A stretch of DNA of 64,000 nucleotides from JASJAR01 sp039198225 (GTDB taxonomy: Bacteria; Pseudomonadota; Alphaproteobacteria; Rhodobacterales; Rhodobacteraceae): positions 1 to 64,000 of the forward strand of contig JBCCTQ010000019.1 of assembly GCA_039198225.1 (NCBI GenBank), given 5' to 3'. Positions 8,880-17,013 of this stretch are shown here, in pieces; positions within the stretch are counted from its first letter, which is position 1, and each line of letters starts with the position of its first letter. Below the pieces are notes generated by a model, which was not told where the DNA came from, did no database searches, and was given only the letters and a program-made list of their open reading frames with translations. The position numbers and the translations under genes are program-made.

Positions 8880-8890
8880 AGTACTAACCC

Positions 8891-10447
8891 CTACTCATCC
8901 TTGCTTTCACCGGAAGGCGCGGATGCAGGAGCGGCGCCGTCCTTGAGAATACCTTGCACTTTGCCGAGCAGCATATCGACGCAAGCCAGGAACCGTTCAT
9001 TGTCCGACAGATCGGTATCGGCGATGGTCTCGTTCCAAAGGTCCGACACCGTGCCGTTGGCCATGCCAAATGTCGTGGCCCGGGCTTTGGTCGACTTGCT
9101 TTCTTCTTTGGTCTTCCGACGGGCCCGGCGCTTGGGCGCAGGCTTCTCTTCGGCGACGGTCTCTGGAGCATCCGCTTCCGCGACCGCATCTGCCTCGGCT
9201 TCCTCGTCTGCCTTAGAAGTAGGCGCGAGCTTCTCGGCTGCCGGACGCCGGATCAAAGAAACGGGGCGCGGCGTCGTCCGAGTACCGGAGGTTTTGCGCG
9301 AGATGCGCCGCTTCGGTGCGACCTTGCCTTTGGCCGTCTCTGCTGGGGCATCGTCGGCATCATCGGCTGGTTCGACTTTGAGTTCGACCACGTCTTCGGT
9401 CGGCATGTCGTCATGGGTGGGATCCGCGACGGGCTCCAGCACGTCTTCGAGCGGCGCGTCATCGGCATCGACATCGAGCGGAAGGCTCTTGGCCGCGGCA
9501 AGCTTGCGCTTGAGATCTTCGGCGGTGCTGACATCCTCGTCCGCTTCCGGCTCAGGATCCGCTGGATCGACCTTCTCGGCTTGGGTTTCCGATGCGTCGT
9601 CGGTTTCCGTGTCCGGTGCGGCATCCCCTTCGCCAGCTTTCGCGGCGGCTTTTTCTTCTTCGGCGGCTTCGTCGAAATCCGCGTCCGCCTGGGCTTCGGC
9701 CTTACCGAAATCCACCAAGGAAGAGGTTTCACCGTCTTCAGAGGCGGTGAGGCCGTCGAGATTGAGATTTGGTTCTTCGCCCCGGAGCGTCACCTGCCCA
9801 GCCAAGCCTACGAGGTGTTCGGTCACCCGAGCCACGTCCTCGTCGCGCATCATCGAGCCAATCATCACGCTTGGGAAGTAAGACGAGGCGTCACGGATAA
9901 CCCGGCGGGCCACCTTTTCGGCCGACTTCTGGTCGGGCATCCGGTCGGCTTGGGTGATCAACAGCGTGCCATTCGTCAAAAGATCGGCAGGCAAATCGGC
10001 GCAGGTCGCCTTTTCGCTCTGCTTCCAGGCCTGCATCGCGCTCGTGCACCAGAGAATGGTGTCGGCGAACTTGAGCATCCGCTCCCAGGTCAGGGAAGGG
10101 ATATTGGGGTCGGAATTGCCGGGCGTGTCGATCAGGTCAACATGGTCGAGAATGCCGCCCTTTGCGGCCAGAACGCAGTAGGCAACCGTCTCGATGCTGA
10201 GCGCGTCGAGGTCAAAATCTGACACGTCGCCATCCACCCCGACCATATAAGACGATGGCGCTTCGGCCGAGACCCAGATCGGTGGCAAAGCCGTCGAAGT
10301 GACGTTTGAGGGAAGGATCTCGCTTCCCACGAGAGCATTAATGAGCCGGGACTTACCGGCGCTAAACTCGCCGGCAATCATCACGCGGGGCTTGCGGGAG
10401 AGAGTGCCGTCTTCGATCGGAGCAGCGACTTGCGGGGACGCGTTCAT
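8891..10447 (-). CDS. GTPase with long acidic/basic low-complexity tail
   Basis: 518 residues. P-loop GEFSAGKS at 26-33, Thr-containing switch I (PSNVTSTALPP), DTPGNSDP at 107-114 and TQAD (165-168) at the G4 position, so the core looks competent. The segment WCTSAMQAWKQSEK (about 133-146) is mirrored in the GTPase at 5421, making the two homologous. From about 235 to 470 the chain is Glu/Asp/Ala-rich and contains two near-identical basic patches, PKRRISRKT and PKRRARRKT. A short helical domain closes the protein (FLACVDMLLGKVQGIL). Its ATG overlaps the stop of the upstream dynamin gene by four bases (ATGA), implying coupled production and probably a complex. Confidence 0.85.
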   Translation of the reverse strand: MNASPQVAAPIEDGTLSRKPRVMIAGEFSAGKSRLINALVGSEILPSNVTSTALPPIWVSAEAPSSYMVGVDGDVSDFDLDALSIETVAYCVLAAKGGILDHVDLIDTPGNSDPNIPSLTWERMLKFADTILWCTSAMQAWKQSEKATCADLPADLLTNGTLLITQADRMPDQKSAEKVARRVIRDASSYFPSVMIGSMMRDEDVARVTEHLVGLAGQVTLRGEEPNLNLDGLTASEDGETSSLVDFGKAEAQADADFDEAAEEEKAAAKAGEGDAAPDTETDDASETQAEKVDPADPEPEADEDVSTAEDLKRKLAAAKSLPLDVDADDAPLEDVLEPVADPTHDDMPTEDVVELKVEPADDADDAPAETAKGKVAPKRRISRKTSGTRTTPRPVSLIRRPAAEKLAPTSKADEEAEADAVAEADAPETVAEEKPAPKRRARRKTKEESKSTKARATTFGMANGTVSDLWNETIADTDLSDNERFLACVDMLLGKVQGILKDGAAPASAPSGESKDE

Positions 10448-12402
10448 GCTGCGCTCCTTTTGCTTTTAGATGGCTTCTCATCCGGATTGGAGCCTTCGGA
10501 GCAGTCCAGAATTGCATTCACAAAACGGCTCTGATCGCTGAAGAAATCGACGATGATTTTCCGCGAGCTGTCGACGGCATCTTTGAAATGGGTGTCGAGC
10601 ACCTCTTGGATGACCGGAGCGATCTCGCTTTCAATTAGGCCGCGGTAGCGGGATTCAGCGCGGTTCTTCGTACCGAACCGCCAGAACTTGCGCCACCAGC
10701 TCGGCTGGAGGTCTAGCGACAGAGTTTTAGCGAGGGCGGTCGGCGGCTGGTAGCGCGGCGGCTGGGGGAAATCGACCTGGGAGCTGTCGTAAAAAACATT
10801 GAGGTCGTATTGCAGGATCTCCTGCATCCCGTCGGCAATCTCTTCAAGCGCCCATTCGCTATCGCGGCGGAGCTTTGTGGTGGCATTGGTATAGGCCGAC
10901 CGCATCATCATCCGGAGCGAAGACGGCTCGTGGCTCCAATTGTCCATCTCGCCAAAGGCGTCGATATGGGATTGAAGGGCTTCAACGGCGGTATCGACAA
11001 ACTGACCCTGGGCCCGTTCGAGCCGCTCCTTGAGTTTGTCGCGCTGTTCTTCGCACTGCTTTTCAAACCCTTCAACGGCGCGTTCCTCGAGGGCTTTGAT
11101 CTTGGTCTTGATCTCGGCGGCTTCTTCTTCACCGAGCTTGGAGGCCCCGTCCTCGGACATGTTGACGACAGTGTCGCGCATCTCGCTGACCTGGCTGAGG
11201 TCAATCTGGATGTCGCGAAGGAGCGCGTTGCCGGGCCCTTCAACGACCCGGTGGGCCACGGCCCGGTGAAGTGCGCCGATGCCGGAGCCTTCCATGGCCA
11301 TCGCGCGGAGCGTTTCCGGCTTGGAGAGATCCGCTTTGGGATACATCTTGCCGAGCGAGGACCGGCTCATCTCCATCATATCGGCGCAAGTGTCGTCGAG
11401 CGCACAATTGGCCCAATAGCCCGACCCGAATAGGATCGGCAATTCCTGGGCGAGGCCGAGACGGCTCAATGTCAGACGAATGTCGCGCTCGATGTTCTTG
11501 GTATCCGTGACCGGATCGGGCAATTCGTCGATCCGGTTGACAAAGATCAGAACTTCGCGGGCTTCGACGCTGCAAATGATACGAAGGAGCGCCAAATCCA
11601 TCGTGCTCAGCGCCTGGTGGGCGGAGAGGACGACGATGCACATCCGGCTCTCGCTGATGGCGTTGAGCGTGATCTGCTCGCGCATCATGAACGTGTCGTT
11701 CACACCCGGCGTGTCGCGGAAGCACAGGCCTTTTGGATAATCGGGAAGATCGATGTAGAGGTCGGCGAGTTTGGTGAGGTCGGCATAAACGCCCTCGGTC
11801 GCGCCATCTTCGATGTCATCGGGGTCGCCGTAACAGATGTAGCGATTAAGCGTTTCTTGGTGGATCTCGGGGAATGCTTTGCTGGTGCCGAGAAGCTCGT
11901 GAAACTCGTCCCCGAGCCGCGCCTCGGTGCTCTGGCGCATCTGTTCGACTTGTTCGCGCACCTCGGCGACTTCGTTGTCAAAGCCTGCCCGCGCGGCCAT
12001 TTCGCCCAAACGGCCGCCGGTCTCGACCAGGCGGTCCCACTCTTCGGCGTCAAAAAATCGGAATAGGGCGCGCGTATTGTCTGGGCGGATGCGGCTGTTG
12101 ATATGGAGCCCGGTGATCACAGAGGTCCAAGGGTTCACATCGGAGGGCAAGAGGCTGGTCTCGCCGATCATCGCGTTTAAGAGAGTGCTTTTGCCGGCTT
12201 TAATCTGGCCGATCACGCTGACGGTTGGCTCAAAGGCTCGGAGACGTTCAATTATGCGCTCGAGCTGCTCGCGGACAAATTCCGGGGAATTATCCAGCTG
12301 GCCTTCGACTGTCTTTTCCAGGCCACCCAACTCGGTCCAGAGCTCATTGAGCTCTTCAAAACCCCTGCGATGTTCTTCCCGGATATCAGTGGCTTCTGCC
12401 AT
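10444..12402 (-). CDS. Dynamin-like GTPase A, first gene of the locus
   Basis: 652 residues from ATG at 12400-12402, preceded by GAAGG with seven-base spacing; an upstream TTG at 12420 is a weaker choice. GTPase domain: GQIKAGKS about 65-72, PSDVNPWTSVIT, DTPGVND about 230-236, NRID about 289-292. A helical stalk follows, with coiled coil around 410-470 (EEAAEIKTKIKALEERAVEG). The Trp/Arg-rich patch PSWWRKFWRFGTKNR lies near residue 570-585 and corresponds in place to the patch in protein B. The tail is basic and Ser-rich. A and B are clear paralogues within one operon, like other bacterial dynamin pairs that act as heteromers. Confidence 0.9.
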   Translation of the reverse strand: MAEATDIREEHRRGFEELNELWTELGGLEKTVEGQLDNSPEFVREQLERIIERLRAFEPTVSVIGQIKAGKSTLLNAMIGETSLLPSDVNPWTSVITGLHINSRIRPDNTRALFRFFDAEEWDRLVETGGRLGEMAARAGFDNEVAEVREQVEQMRQSTEARLGDEFHELLGTSKAFPEIHQETLNRYICYGDPDDIEDGATEGVYADLTKLADLYIDLPDYPKGLCFRDTPGVNDTFMMREQITLNAISESRMCIVVLSAHQALSTMDLALLRIICSVEAREVLIFVNRIDELPDPVTDTKNIERDIRLTLSRLGLAQELPILFGSGYWANCALDDTCADMMEMSRSSLGKMYPKADLSKPETLRAMAMEGSGIGALHRAVAHRVVEGPGNALLRDIQIDLSQVSEMRDTVVNMSEDGASKLGEEEAAEIKTKIKALEERAVEGFEKQCEEQRDKLKERLERAQGQFVDTAVEALQSHIDAFGEMDNWSHEPSSLRMMMRSAYTNATTKLRRDSEWALEEIADGMQEILQYDLNVFYDSSQVDFPQPPRYQPPTALAKTLSLDLQPSWWRKFWRFGTKNRAESRYRGLIESEIAPVIQEVLDTHFKDAVDSSRKIIVDFFSDQSRFVNAILDCSEGSNPDEKPSKSKRSAA

Positions 12403-12786
12403 CCCTACACCTTCGGACAATTCTAACCTGTCGCGGATAACGGGCAGCAGACCCTGCGCCCCGCGAAACCATCGAACTTCACTCAGTTCAAATCGTTGCA
12501 GATCTTGTTTTAAATTTGGCGCAATCAGTACTTTTTGTATCGGGCACGATGGATGATCCGCCGTAGAGACCGGCTTTGTATCGAATTCGTGGAGCTAGGC
12601 GCCTTATTGCCGTTAAAAACCGGCAAAATCCCTTGTGAAATTGGGCAATCGTTCCGCGAGATGGGGAACTCCGCAGGCCATAGGCGTTAACGAATTGTTA
12701 ATCGACTAGGAAAGTCGGCCCGATCCGGGGCCTTATTTTCGGCTATTTTGGCAACAATCGAAGGCAGATTTACCAATTGGCGCCGT
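12403..12786. other. Promoter-containing spacer upstream of the dynamin locus
   Basis: About 380 bases between a TPR gene and dynamin A, both on the minus strand. No gene is supported. It contains a CtrA-type site at 12687-12701 and AT-rich patches near 12500-12545. No confident -35/-10 pair was found. Confidence 0.5.
12687..12701. promoter_or_regulatory. Candidate CtrA-binding site (TTAA-N7-TTAA)
   Basis: TTAACGAATTGTTAA matches the alphaproteobacterial CtrA consensus TTAA-N7-TTAA and is itself an inverted repeat (TTAAC-GAATT-GTTAA). It lies about 285 bases upstream of the dynamin A start codon. GcrA, a partner of CtrA in cell-cycle control, is encoded in this window. A single match in a 380-base spacer is suggestive, not proof. 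Confidence 0.45.
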
Positions 12787-13644
12787 TTAGCGGCCAGTTT
12801 GAGAGAACATCGCCCGCATCCTCGTACCCAGCCCAGGCAGCGCTTTATCCTTCGCCGATCGGGCTGATGCGAGGGCTTCCGCGTTACCTGAAGTCTGGGC
12901 TTGGGCAATGGCTTCGTCGAATACCCCGCGCGCCTTGTCTTTGGCCCCTTGGCGGAGATGGAACTCAGCGAGGGTCGTCGAGCCATTGAGCACTTTGGCT
13001 GGGTCATTCGCGCTGAGGAGCCGCTCAGCCCGACGCCTGATAAAGGCCTCGGCGGCGGCGATGTCGCCCATATGCTCAGCACTTGCACCCATGAGAATGA
13101 GAAGGTTCGTGACTTGGTCGCTCTCGCGTCCAAATTGGGCTTCGGCCTCCGGAAGGAGCGGCTCGAACCAGTCCAATCCCCAGCGCGCTTCTCCCAAACC
13201 TTGGGCATAGACCCCGAGATTGCGCCGGATCGCATAGGCCTCGCCGAAGGGCCGATTAAGCGTGCCGTGGAGATCGAGGGCCGCGTCGAGATGGATCCGG
13301 GTCCGGGGACCGCCTTCCCACATCGTGGCCACATCACCCGAAATGAGATGGAGAAAATAAAGCTCTTCGTCGGACAGGGCCCCACTCACCTTCTGGGCTG
13401 CGAGCGCCCGGTCGCCATGGTCGAGGCAGGCGAGATGGTCGGATTTGGCGTCGAGGATGGCCAATTCGCGAAAGAGCCGCGTTTCGGCGGCAGCGTCCGG
13501 AAGGTCCTCGGAGAGCGCAAGGAAACCGGCACGGATCTCGACCGGATCGAAGGGGACGAGCGGGTTTTCGAGCCTGGCTTTGAGGCCGGCGAAGGTTTCT
13601 TCGAACTGCGGCATGGGGGCGAAATTGCTCCTTCGTGCTTCCAT
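12787..13644 (-). CDS. TPR-repeat protein
   Basis: 285 residues, almost wholly helical, with tetratricopeptide-like pairs such as ELYFLHLISGDVATMWEGG, NLLILMGASAEHMGDIAAAE and STTLAEFHLRQGAKDKARGV. TPR proteins are protein-binding scaffolds; no enzymatic motif is present and no signal peptide is seen, so it is probably cytosolic. The annotated ATG is at 13644; a second Met at residue 11 (13614), with GGAG further upstream, is an alternative. It is 385 bases upstream of the dynamin operon on the same strand, and whether it belongs to that system is not clear. Confidence 0.7.
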   Translation of the reverse strand: MEARRSNFAPMPQFEETFAGLKARLENPLVPFDPVEIRAGFLALSEDLPDAAAETRLFRELAILDAKSDHLACLDHGDRALAAQKVSGALSDEELYFLHLISGDVATMWEGGPRTRIHLDAALDLHGTLNRPFGEAYAIRRNLGVYAQGLGEARWGLDWFEPLLPEAEAQFGRESDQVTNLLILMGASAEHMGDIAAAEAFIRRRAERLLSANDPAKVLNGSTTLAEFHLRQGAKDKARGVFDEAIAQAQTSGNAEALASARSAKDKALPGLGTRMRAMFSQTGR

Positions 13645-13709
13645 TTAGAAATCGGTGCCCTTTGGCAAGGGGCGGCGGGAGCTCAATGGGGCAGCATTCG
13701 CCCGCGGCT

Positions 13710-14414
13710 TCAACGCTCCAATAGCTCAAGCGACGGGTCGAGCACGCGGAATTGGCCGACGAGGGCTTCAAGAAAGGCGGCGCGGCTCAGACTTGGGGGG
13801 AGACCTGTATGGGCATCTTGGCGGATCTCGCGGTCTTCACCCAAGGCGTCAAGGAAACCCTCGACGGCGCCGATGGCTGTGGGCGTTGGAGCGTCGATCA
13901 GCATGAGCGCGTGGGCAAGGACGGCGTGGCGGGTCTTATCGGATTTGAGCGGGCGGAACCGCATGGCGGTCCCGGCGAATTTCCGACCGTTGAGACTGAC
14001 ATTATAGGCGCCGTCGCAAAAGGCTCCGGGCTGCCACCCCACCCCGGCGCCCGGGCCGAGGGCGGCTACGATGGGCCGGGTGAGGGCCCCATAGGCTTCG
14101 GCGATAGAGAACGCCGCGCCGGGTTCCGTGGCATAAACATGGGTGACATTCACCACTCCCGGCCCTTGGGGCGTAACATCGCCCCCGGTGGCGCGAAGAT
14201 GGATCGGCCAGCCATCCCCTTCGAGACGCGCCTTCGCTGTGCCAAACGCCGGCATCGTGCGGAATTTCCAAGGTGCCACGAGGGCTTGGTCGGTCTCCCA
14301 AAACCAAAGCTGGGCCGGGCCCGGCGCCTTCGACATCGCCTCGAGAAGCTCGACTTCCCGGGCCAGGGCTTCGGAGGCAGGCAGATGGGCGACGGGGATT
14401 TTGGCCAAGATCAA
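13710..14414 (-). CDS. Lipoate/biotin-protein ligase-family protein
   Basis: 234 residues of the BPL/LPL superfamily, which transfers lipoyl, octanoyl or biotinyl groups to carrier lysines. Family-like features: a substrate-loop region RATGGDVTPQGPGVVNVT (RxTGGxxxxxxxGxxN type), and the later motif FCDGAYNVSLNGRKFAGTAMR, containing the catalytic-type lysine before FAGTA. It begins at a TTG whose TTGA overlaps the stop of the upstream channel gene, so translation is coupled. I infer a LipA/LipL-like amidotransferase or ligase but cannot tell which; the family identity is fairly sure. Confidence 0.78.
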   Translation of the reverse strand: MILAKIPVAHLPASEALAREVELLEAMSKAPGPAQLWFWETDQALVAPWKFRTMPAFGTAKARLEGDGWPIHLRATGGDVTPQGPGVVNVTHVYATEPGAAFSIAEAYGALTRPIVAALGPGAGVGWQPGAFCDGAYNVSLNGRKFAGTAMRFRPLKSDKTRHAVLAHALMLIDAPTPTAIGAVEGFLDALGEDREIRQDAHTGLPPSLSRAAFLEALVGQFRVLDPSLELLER

Positions 14415-15217
14415 GGCGTCCCTTGGGCCCGGCGAAGCTCGGCGAGTTCTGCCCTGACTTCGGCCAATTCAGCCAAGATCGCACGGGAATCCGCCCGCAT
14501 CGCCTCGCGCTCATCATGGGCCGCGGCACTCGCTTCGGCATTCATGGCGTCAACGATGACCCCTATGAAAAGATTGAGCACCGCGAAGGCCGTCATCACG
14601 ATGAAGGGGACAAAGAGCGTCCAGGCCCAAGGGAACGCATCCATCACCGGGCGGACAATCCCCATCGACCAGCTTTCAAGCGTCATGATCTGAAAGAGCG
14701 TATAGGCCGACGCTCCAAGTGTGCCGAACCATTCGGGGAAAGCGGCGGCGAAGAGCTTGGTCGAGATGACCGAAAAGACAAAAAAGATCAGCCCCAAGAG
14801 TAGGACGATTGAGCCCATGCCCGGCAAGGCTTGAAGCAGCCCCGTCACCACCCGGCGCATGGCCGGCACAGCCGCCACAAGGCGAAGCACTCGGAGTATT
14901 CGGAACGCCCGAAGGATCGAAAGCGCTCCGGTCGCGGGCATCAGGGCGATCACGACGATAGTAAGATCGAAGATCCGCCATGGGTCGCGCCAAAAGCCTC
15001 GGGGATCGGCGACGAAACGAAGGACGATCTCGACCACGAAGACGGCAAGGATCACCTGGTCTGCCGCGATCAGGATCGGGCCCCACTCGGCCATGATTCC
15101 GGGCGAGGTCTCCATCGCGAGGATCAGCGCATTGACGATGATCAAGACGATGATCGTGGTTTCGAAATAGCGGTGTCCGACCAGGCGGGCGAGCCGTCCT
15201 TTCAAGGTCGCTTCCAT
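14411..15217 (-). CDS. Voltage-gated sodium channel, NaChBac/NavAb type
   Basis: 268 residues, the usual length of a bacterial single-repeat Nav channel that works as a tetramer in the inner membrane. Six membrane segments are evident. S4 carries arginines every third residue (R103, R106, R109, R112: ILRAFRILRVLRL). The pore filter is TLESWSM at 179-185, identical to the NavAb signature. S6 (FIVMTAFAVLNLFIGVIVDA) is followed by a C-terminal coiled coil (RAILAELAEVRAELAELRR). The ATG at 15217 with GGAGGG six bases upstream is preferred over a longer reading. Such channels are linked in marine bacteria to pH and flagellar behaviour. The downstream ligase gene is translationally coupled. Confidence 0.93.
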   Translation of the reverse strand: MEATLKGRLARLVGHRYFETTIIVLIIVNALILAMETSPGIMAEWGPILIAADQVILAVFVVEIVLRFVADPRGFWRDPWRIFDLTIVVIALMPATGALSILRAFRILRVLRLVAAVPAMRRVVTGLLQALPGMGSIVLLLGLIFFVFSVISTKLFAAAFPEWFGTLGASAYTLFQIMTLESWSMGIVRPVMDAFPWAWTLFVPFIVMTAFAVLNLFIGVIVDAMNAEASAAAHDEREAMRADSRAILAELAEVRAELAELRRAQGTP

Positions 15218-15394
15218 TGTTAACCCTCCGGCGTTTCGCCGTATCTGCCATCTCAAGCGGAATTTTCAAGCAGGGGGGGCCGTGGCAAGGCGAAGGAAGC
15301 TCGCCTTATGCTTGCAATGGCGGCCTTCGCCGTGCGATCTACAACGCAGAGCGCGGAAAACGCGCCGATTTGAGGCAGATATCGAGGCGGTAAC

Positions 15395-15694
15395 ATGCGA
15401 CTTTTGCAAGGCGCCCTGGCCTTCGTGCTTTTTGGAAGTGCGGCGGTGGCGGGCGATATTGAACGGGCCTGTTTGGGCTCAGAGCGGAACGGCGCGAGCC
15501 GAACACTTTGCACCTGCATCCAGGAGGCGGCGGATGTGACCCTGTCGACCAAAGACCAACGCCGGGCGGCGGGATTTTTCTCCGATCCTCACCGGGCCCA
15601 GGAAGTGCGGCAATCGGACCGGCGGCGTGACGAGGTCTTTTGGGAGCGTTATCAGAAGTTTGGCCAAGCGGCCGAGGCTTTCTGTCAGAACTGA
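15395..15694 (+). CDS. Small conserved exported protein
   Basis: 99 residues with signal peptide (MRLLQGALAFVLFGSAAVAG) and a mature part with four cysteines (ACLG, CTCI, FCQN) and the stretch FFSDPHRAQEVRQSDRR. I recall similar Rhodobacterales proteins, sometimes labelled 'arginine transporter' without support. No function can be assigned. It converges with the phosphatase gene, overlapping it by ten bases at the 3' ends. Confidence 0.75.
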   Translation: MRLLQGALAFVLFGSAAVAGDIERACLGSERNGASRTLCTCIQEAADVTLSTKDQRRAAGFFSDPHRAQEVRQSDRRRDEVFWERYQKFGQAAEAFCQN

Positions 15695-16143
15695 CCGGAC
15701 CGAAGCGCAGCGACAAGGCCGGTTGAGGCGCGCTCGATCAAATTGAGCGCGCCGTCAAAGTCGCCGGAATAGTAAGGGTCGGGGATTGCAGTTTCGGGGC
15801 CCTCGGCAAACTGGGCGAAGCGGCGAACCAAGGTTTGGCTGCCTCGGGGCCTCTGGGCTTCGACAGCGGCGAGATTGTCGTCGTCCATGGCGAGGATCAG
15901 GTCGAACTCCTCGTAATCGGCTGCTTGAAACTTGCGTGCCCGCATTTGAGAGAGGTCGTAGCCGCGCGCAGCGGCGGCCCTTTGAGCCGGGCCGTAAGGG
16001 GGATCGCCCAAGTGCCACGCCCCGGTACCGGCGGAGGCAAAGTCAGCCGGTATCCCTGCCTCGGCGGCCAGGTGGCGCGCCACCCCCTCGGCGGTGGGCG
16101 AGCGGCAGATGTTTCCAAGACAAACAAAGAGGACGCGCGTCAT
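15685..16143 (-). CDS. Low-molecular-weight protein tyrosine phosphatase
   Basis: 152 residues. The P-loop CLGNICRS at 8-15 gives the CX5R active site (Cys8 nucleophile, Arg14), and the general-acid region IPDPYYSG follows near residue 120, both diagnostic of LMW-PTPs. The enzyme removes phosphate from tyrosine residues, often on exopolysaccharide or stress-related kinases. It is a stand-alone gene; no kinase lies nearby. Length and motifs fit the family exactly. Confidence 0.93.
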   Translation of the reverse strand: MTRVLFVCLGNICRSPTAEGVARHLAAEAGIPADFASAGTGAWHLGDPPYGPAQRAAAARGYDLSQMRARKFQAADYEEFDLILAMDDDNLAAVEAQRPRGSQTLVRRFAQFAEGPETAIPDPYYSGDFDGALNLIERASTGLVAALRSGQF

Positions 16144-16287
16144 GGCGGGGTCCTAATTGACCGGGCCGGGCACTTCAAACATCTGGCCCTGCGGCAGGCA
16201 CGTTCCGGTATCCGGCCGATACTGCCCCCCCCCCGCCGTCGGCCAGTGTTGGTTTGGGGAAGTGCAGAAACAGGTTAAGCCAGAGCG

Positions 16288-16977
16288 ATGCGCATCGTCA
16301 TTCTTACCGGCGCCAGGGTTTCGGCCGAAAGCGGGCTCGGCACGTTTCGCGATGCGGGGGGCCTTTGGGCGGAATACCCGCTCGAAGAAGTTGCAACACC
16401 GGAGGGCTTTGCCCGGGACCCCGCTAAGGTCCATCGGTTCTACAATGCGCGGCGGGCCAATGCCTTGGGTGCTGCGCCCAATGCAGCCCATTTCGCCCTG
16501 GCGCGGCTCGGCGAGGCTCATGGTGTCGATCTCACCCTCGTGACGCAGAATATCGACGATCTCCATGAACGCGCCGGATCGGGCGGAGTAATTCATATGC
16601 ACGGTGAAGTCATGCGCGCGCTCTGTTCTGTTTGCGGTGCGAGATGGGGCGCGCCCCGAGAGATGGCGGCGAGTGATCCCTGTCCCGAATGCCGGGCCCA
16701 GGCCACCCGGCCGGACGTGGTTTGGTTCGGCGAGATGCCCTACCACATGGAGGCGATCGGAGCGGCCTTGGAGAGCGCCGATCTTTTCGTCGCGATCGGA
16801 ACGAGCGGAGTTGTTTATCCAGCGGCAGGCTTCGTGGCCGAGGCATCCCGCGCTGGCGCTGATACCCTTGAGATCAATCTCGAAGCCTCGGATGTGGCCG
16901 GAGTGTTCGAACGCGTGATCTTGGGACCTGCCACCGAGACCGTGCCCCAGTGGGTTGCATCGATCATGGCCGGGTAA
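16288..16977 (+). CDS. cobB: NAD-dependent protein deacylase (sirtuin, CobB-like)
   Basis: 229 residues. Removes acetyl or succinyl groups from lysines using NAD. Seen: TQNID at 86-90, catalytic His in HMHGE (His105), and zinc cysteines C113/C116 and C132/C135. Tyr52 and Arg55 in FYNARR are the pair that recognises acidic acyl groups, so desuccinylase activity is likely. Oddity: the NAD-binding GAG motif near the N-terminus reads GAR (residues 8-10, AGG codon), where nearly all sirtuins have GAG. This might weaken NAD binding. The rest of the motif (SAESGLGTFRDAGGLW) is normal. Confidence 0.92.
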   Translation: MRIVILTGARVSAESGLGTFRDAGGLWAEYPLEEVATPEGFARDPAKVHRFYNARRANALGAAPNAAHFALARLGEAHGVDLTLVTQNIDDLHERAGSGGVIHMHGEVMRALCSVCGARWGAPREMAASDPCPECRAQATRPDVVWFGEMPYHMEAIGAALESADLFVAIGTSGVVYPAAGFVAEASRAGADTLEINLEASDVAGVFERVILGPATETVPQWVASIMAG

Positions 16978-17006
16978 GCCGCCCCAGGGCCATACCCTGG
17001 AGCGGC
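16978..17006. terminator. Hairpin between convergent cobB and PCuAC genes
   Basis: Interrupted stem GCCGC-C-CCAGGG paired with CCCTGG-A-GCGGC around a 5-base loop, just past the stop of cobB and eight bases from the end of the PCuAC gene. Likely acts in both directions. Confidence 0.65.
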
Positions 17007-17013
17007 AAGGAGA

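Noticed and set aside
12687..13385. Minus-strand open frame overlapping the TPR gene
   Set aside because: Alternative frame of the TPR gene with Ser/Arg/Pro-rich composition and no TPR pattern.
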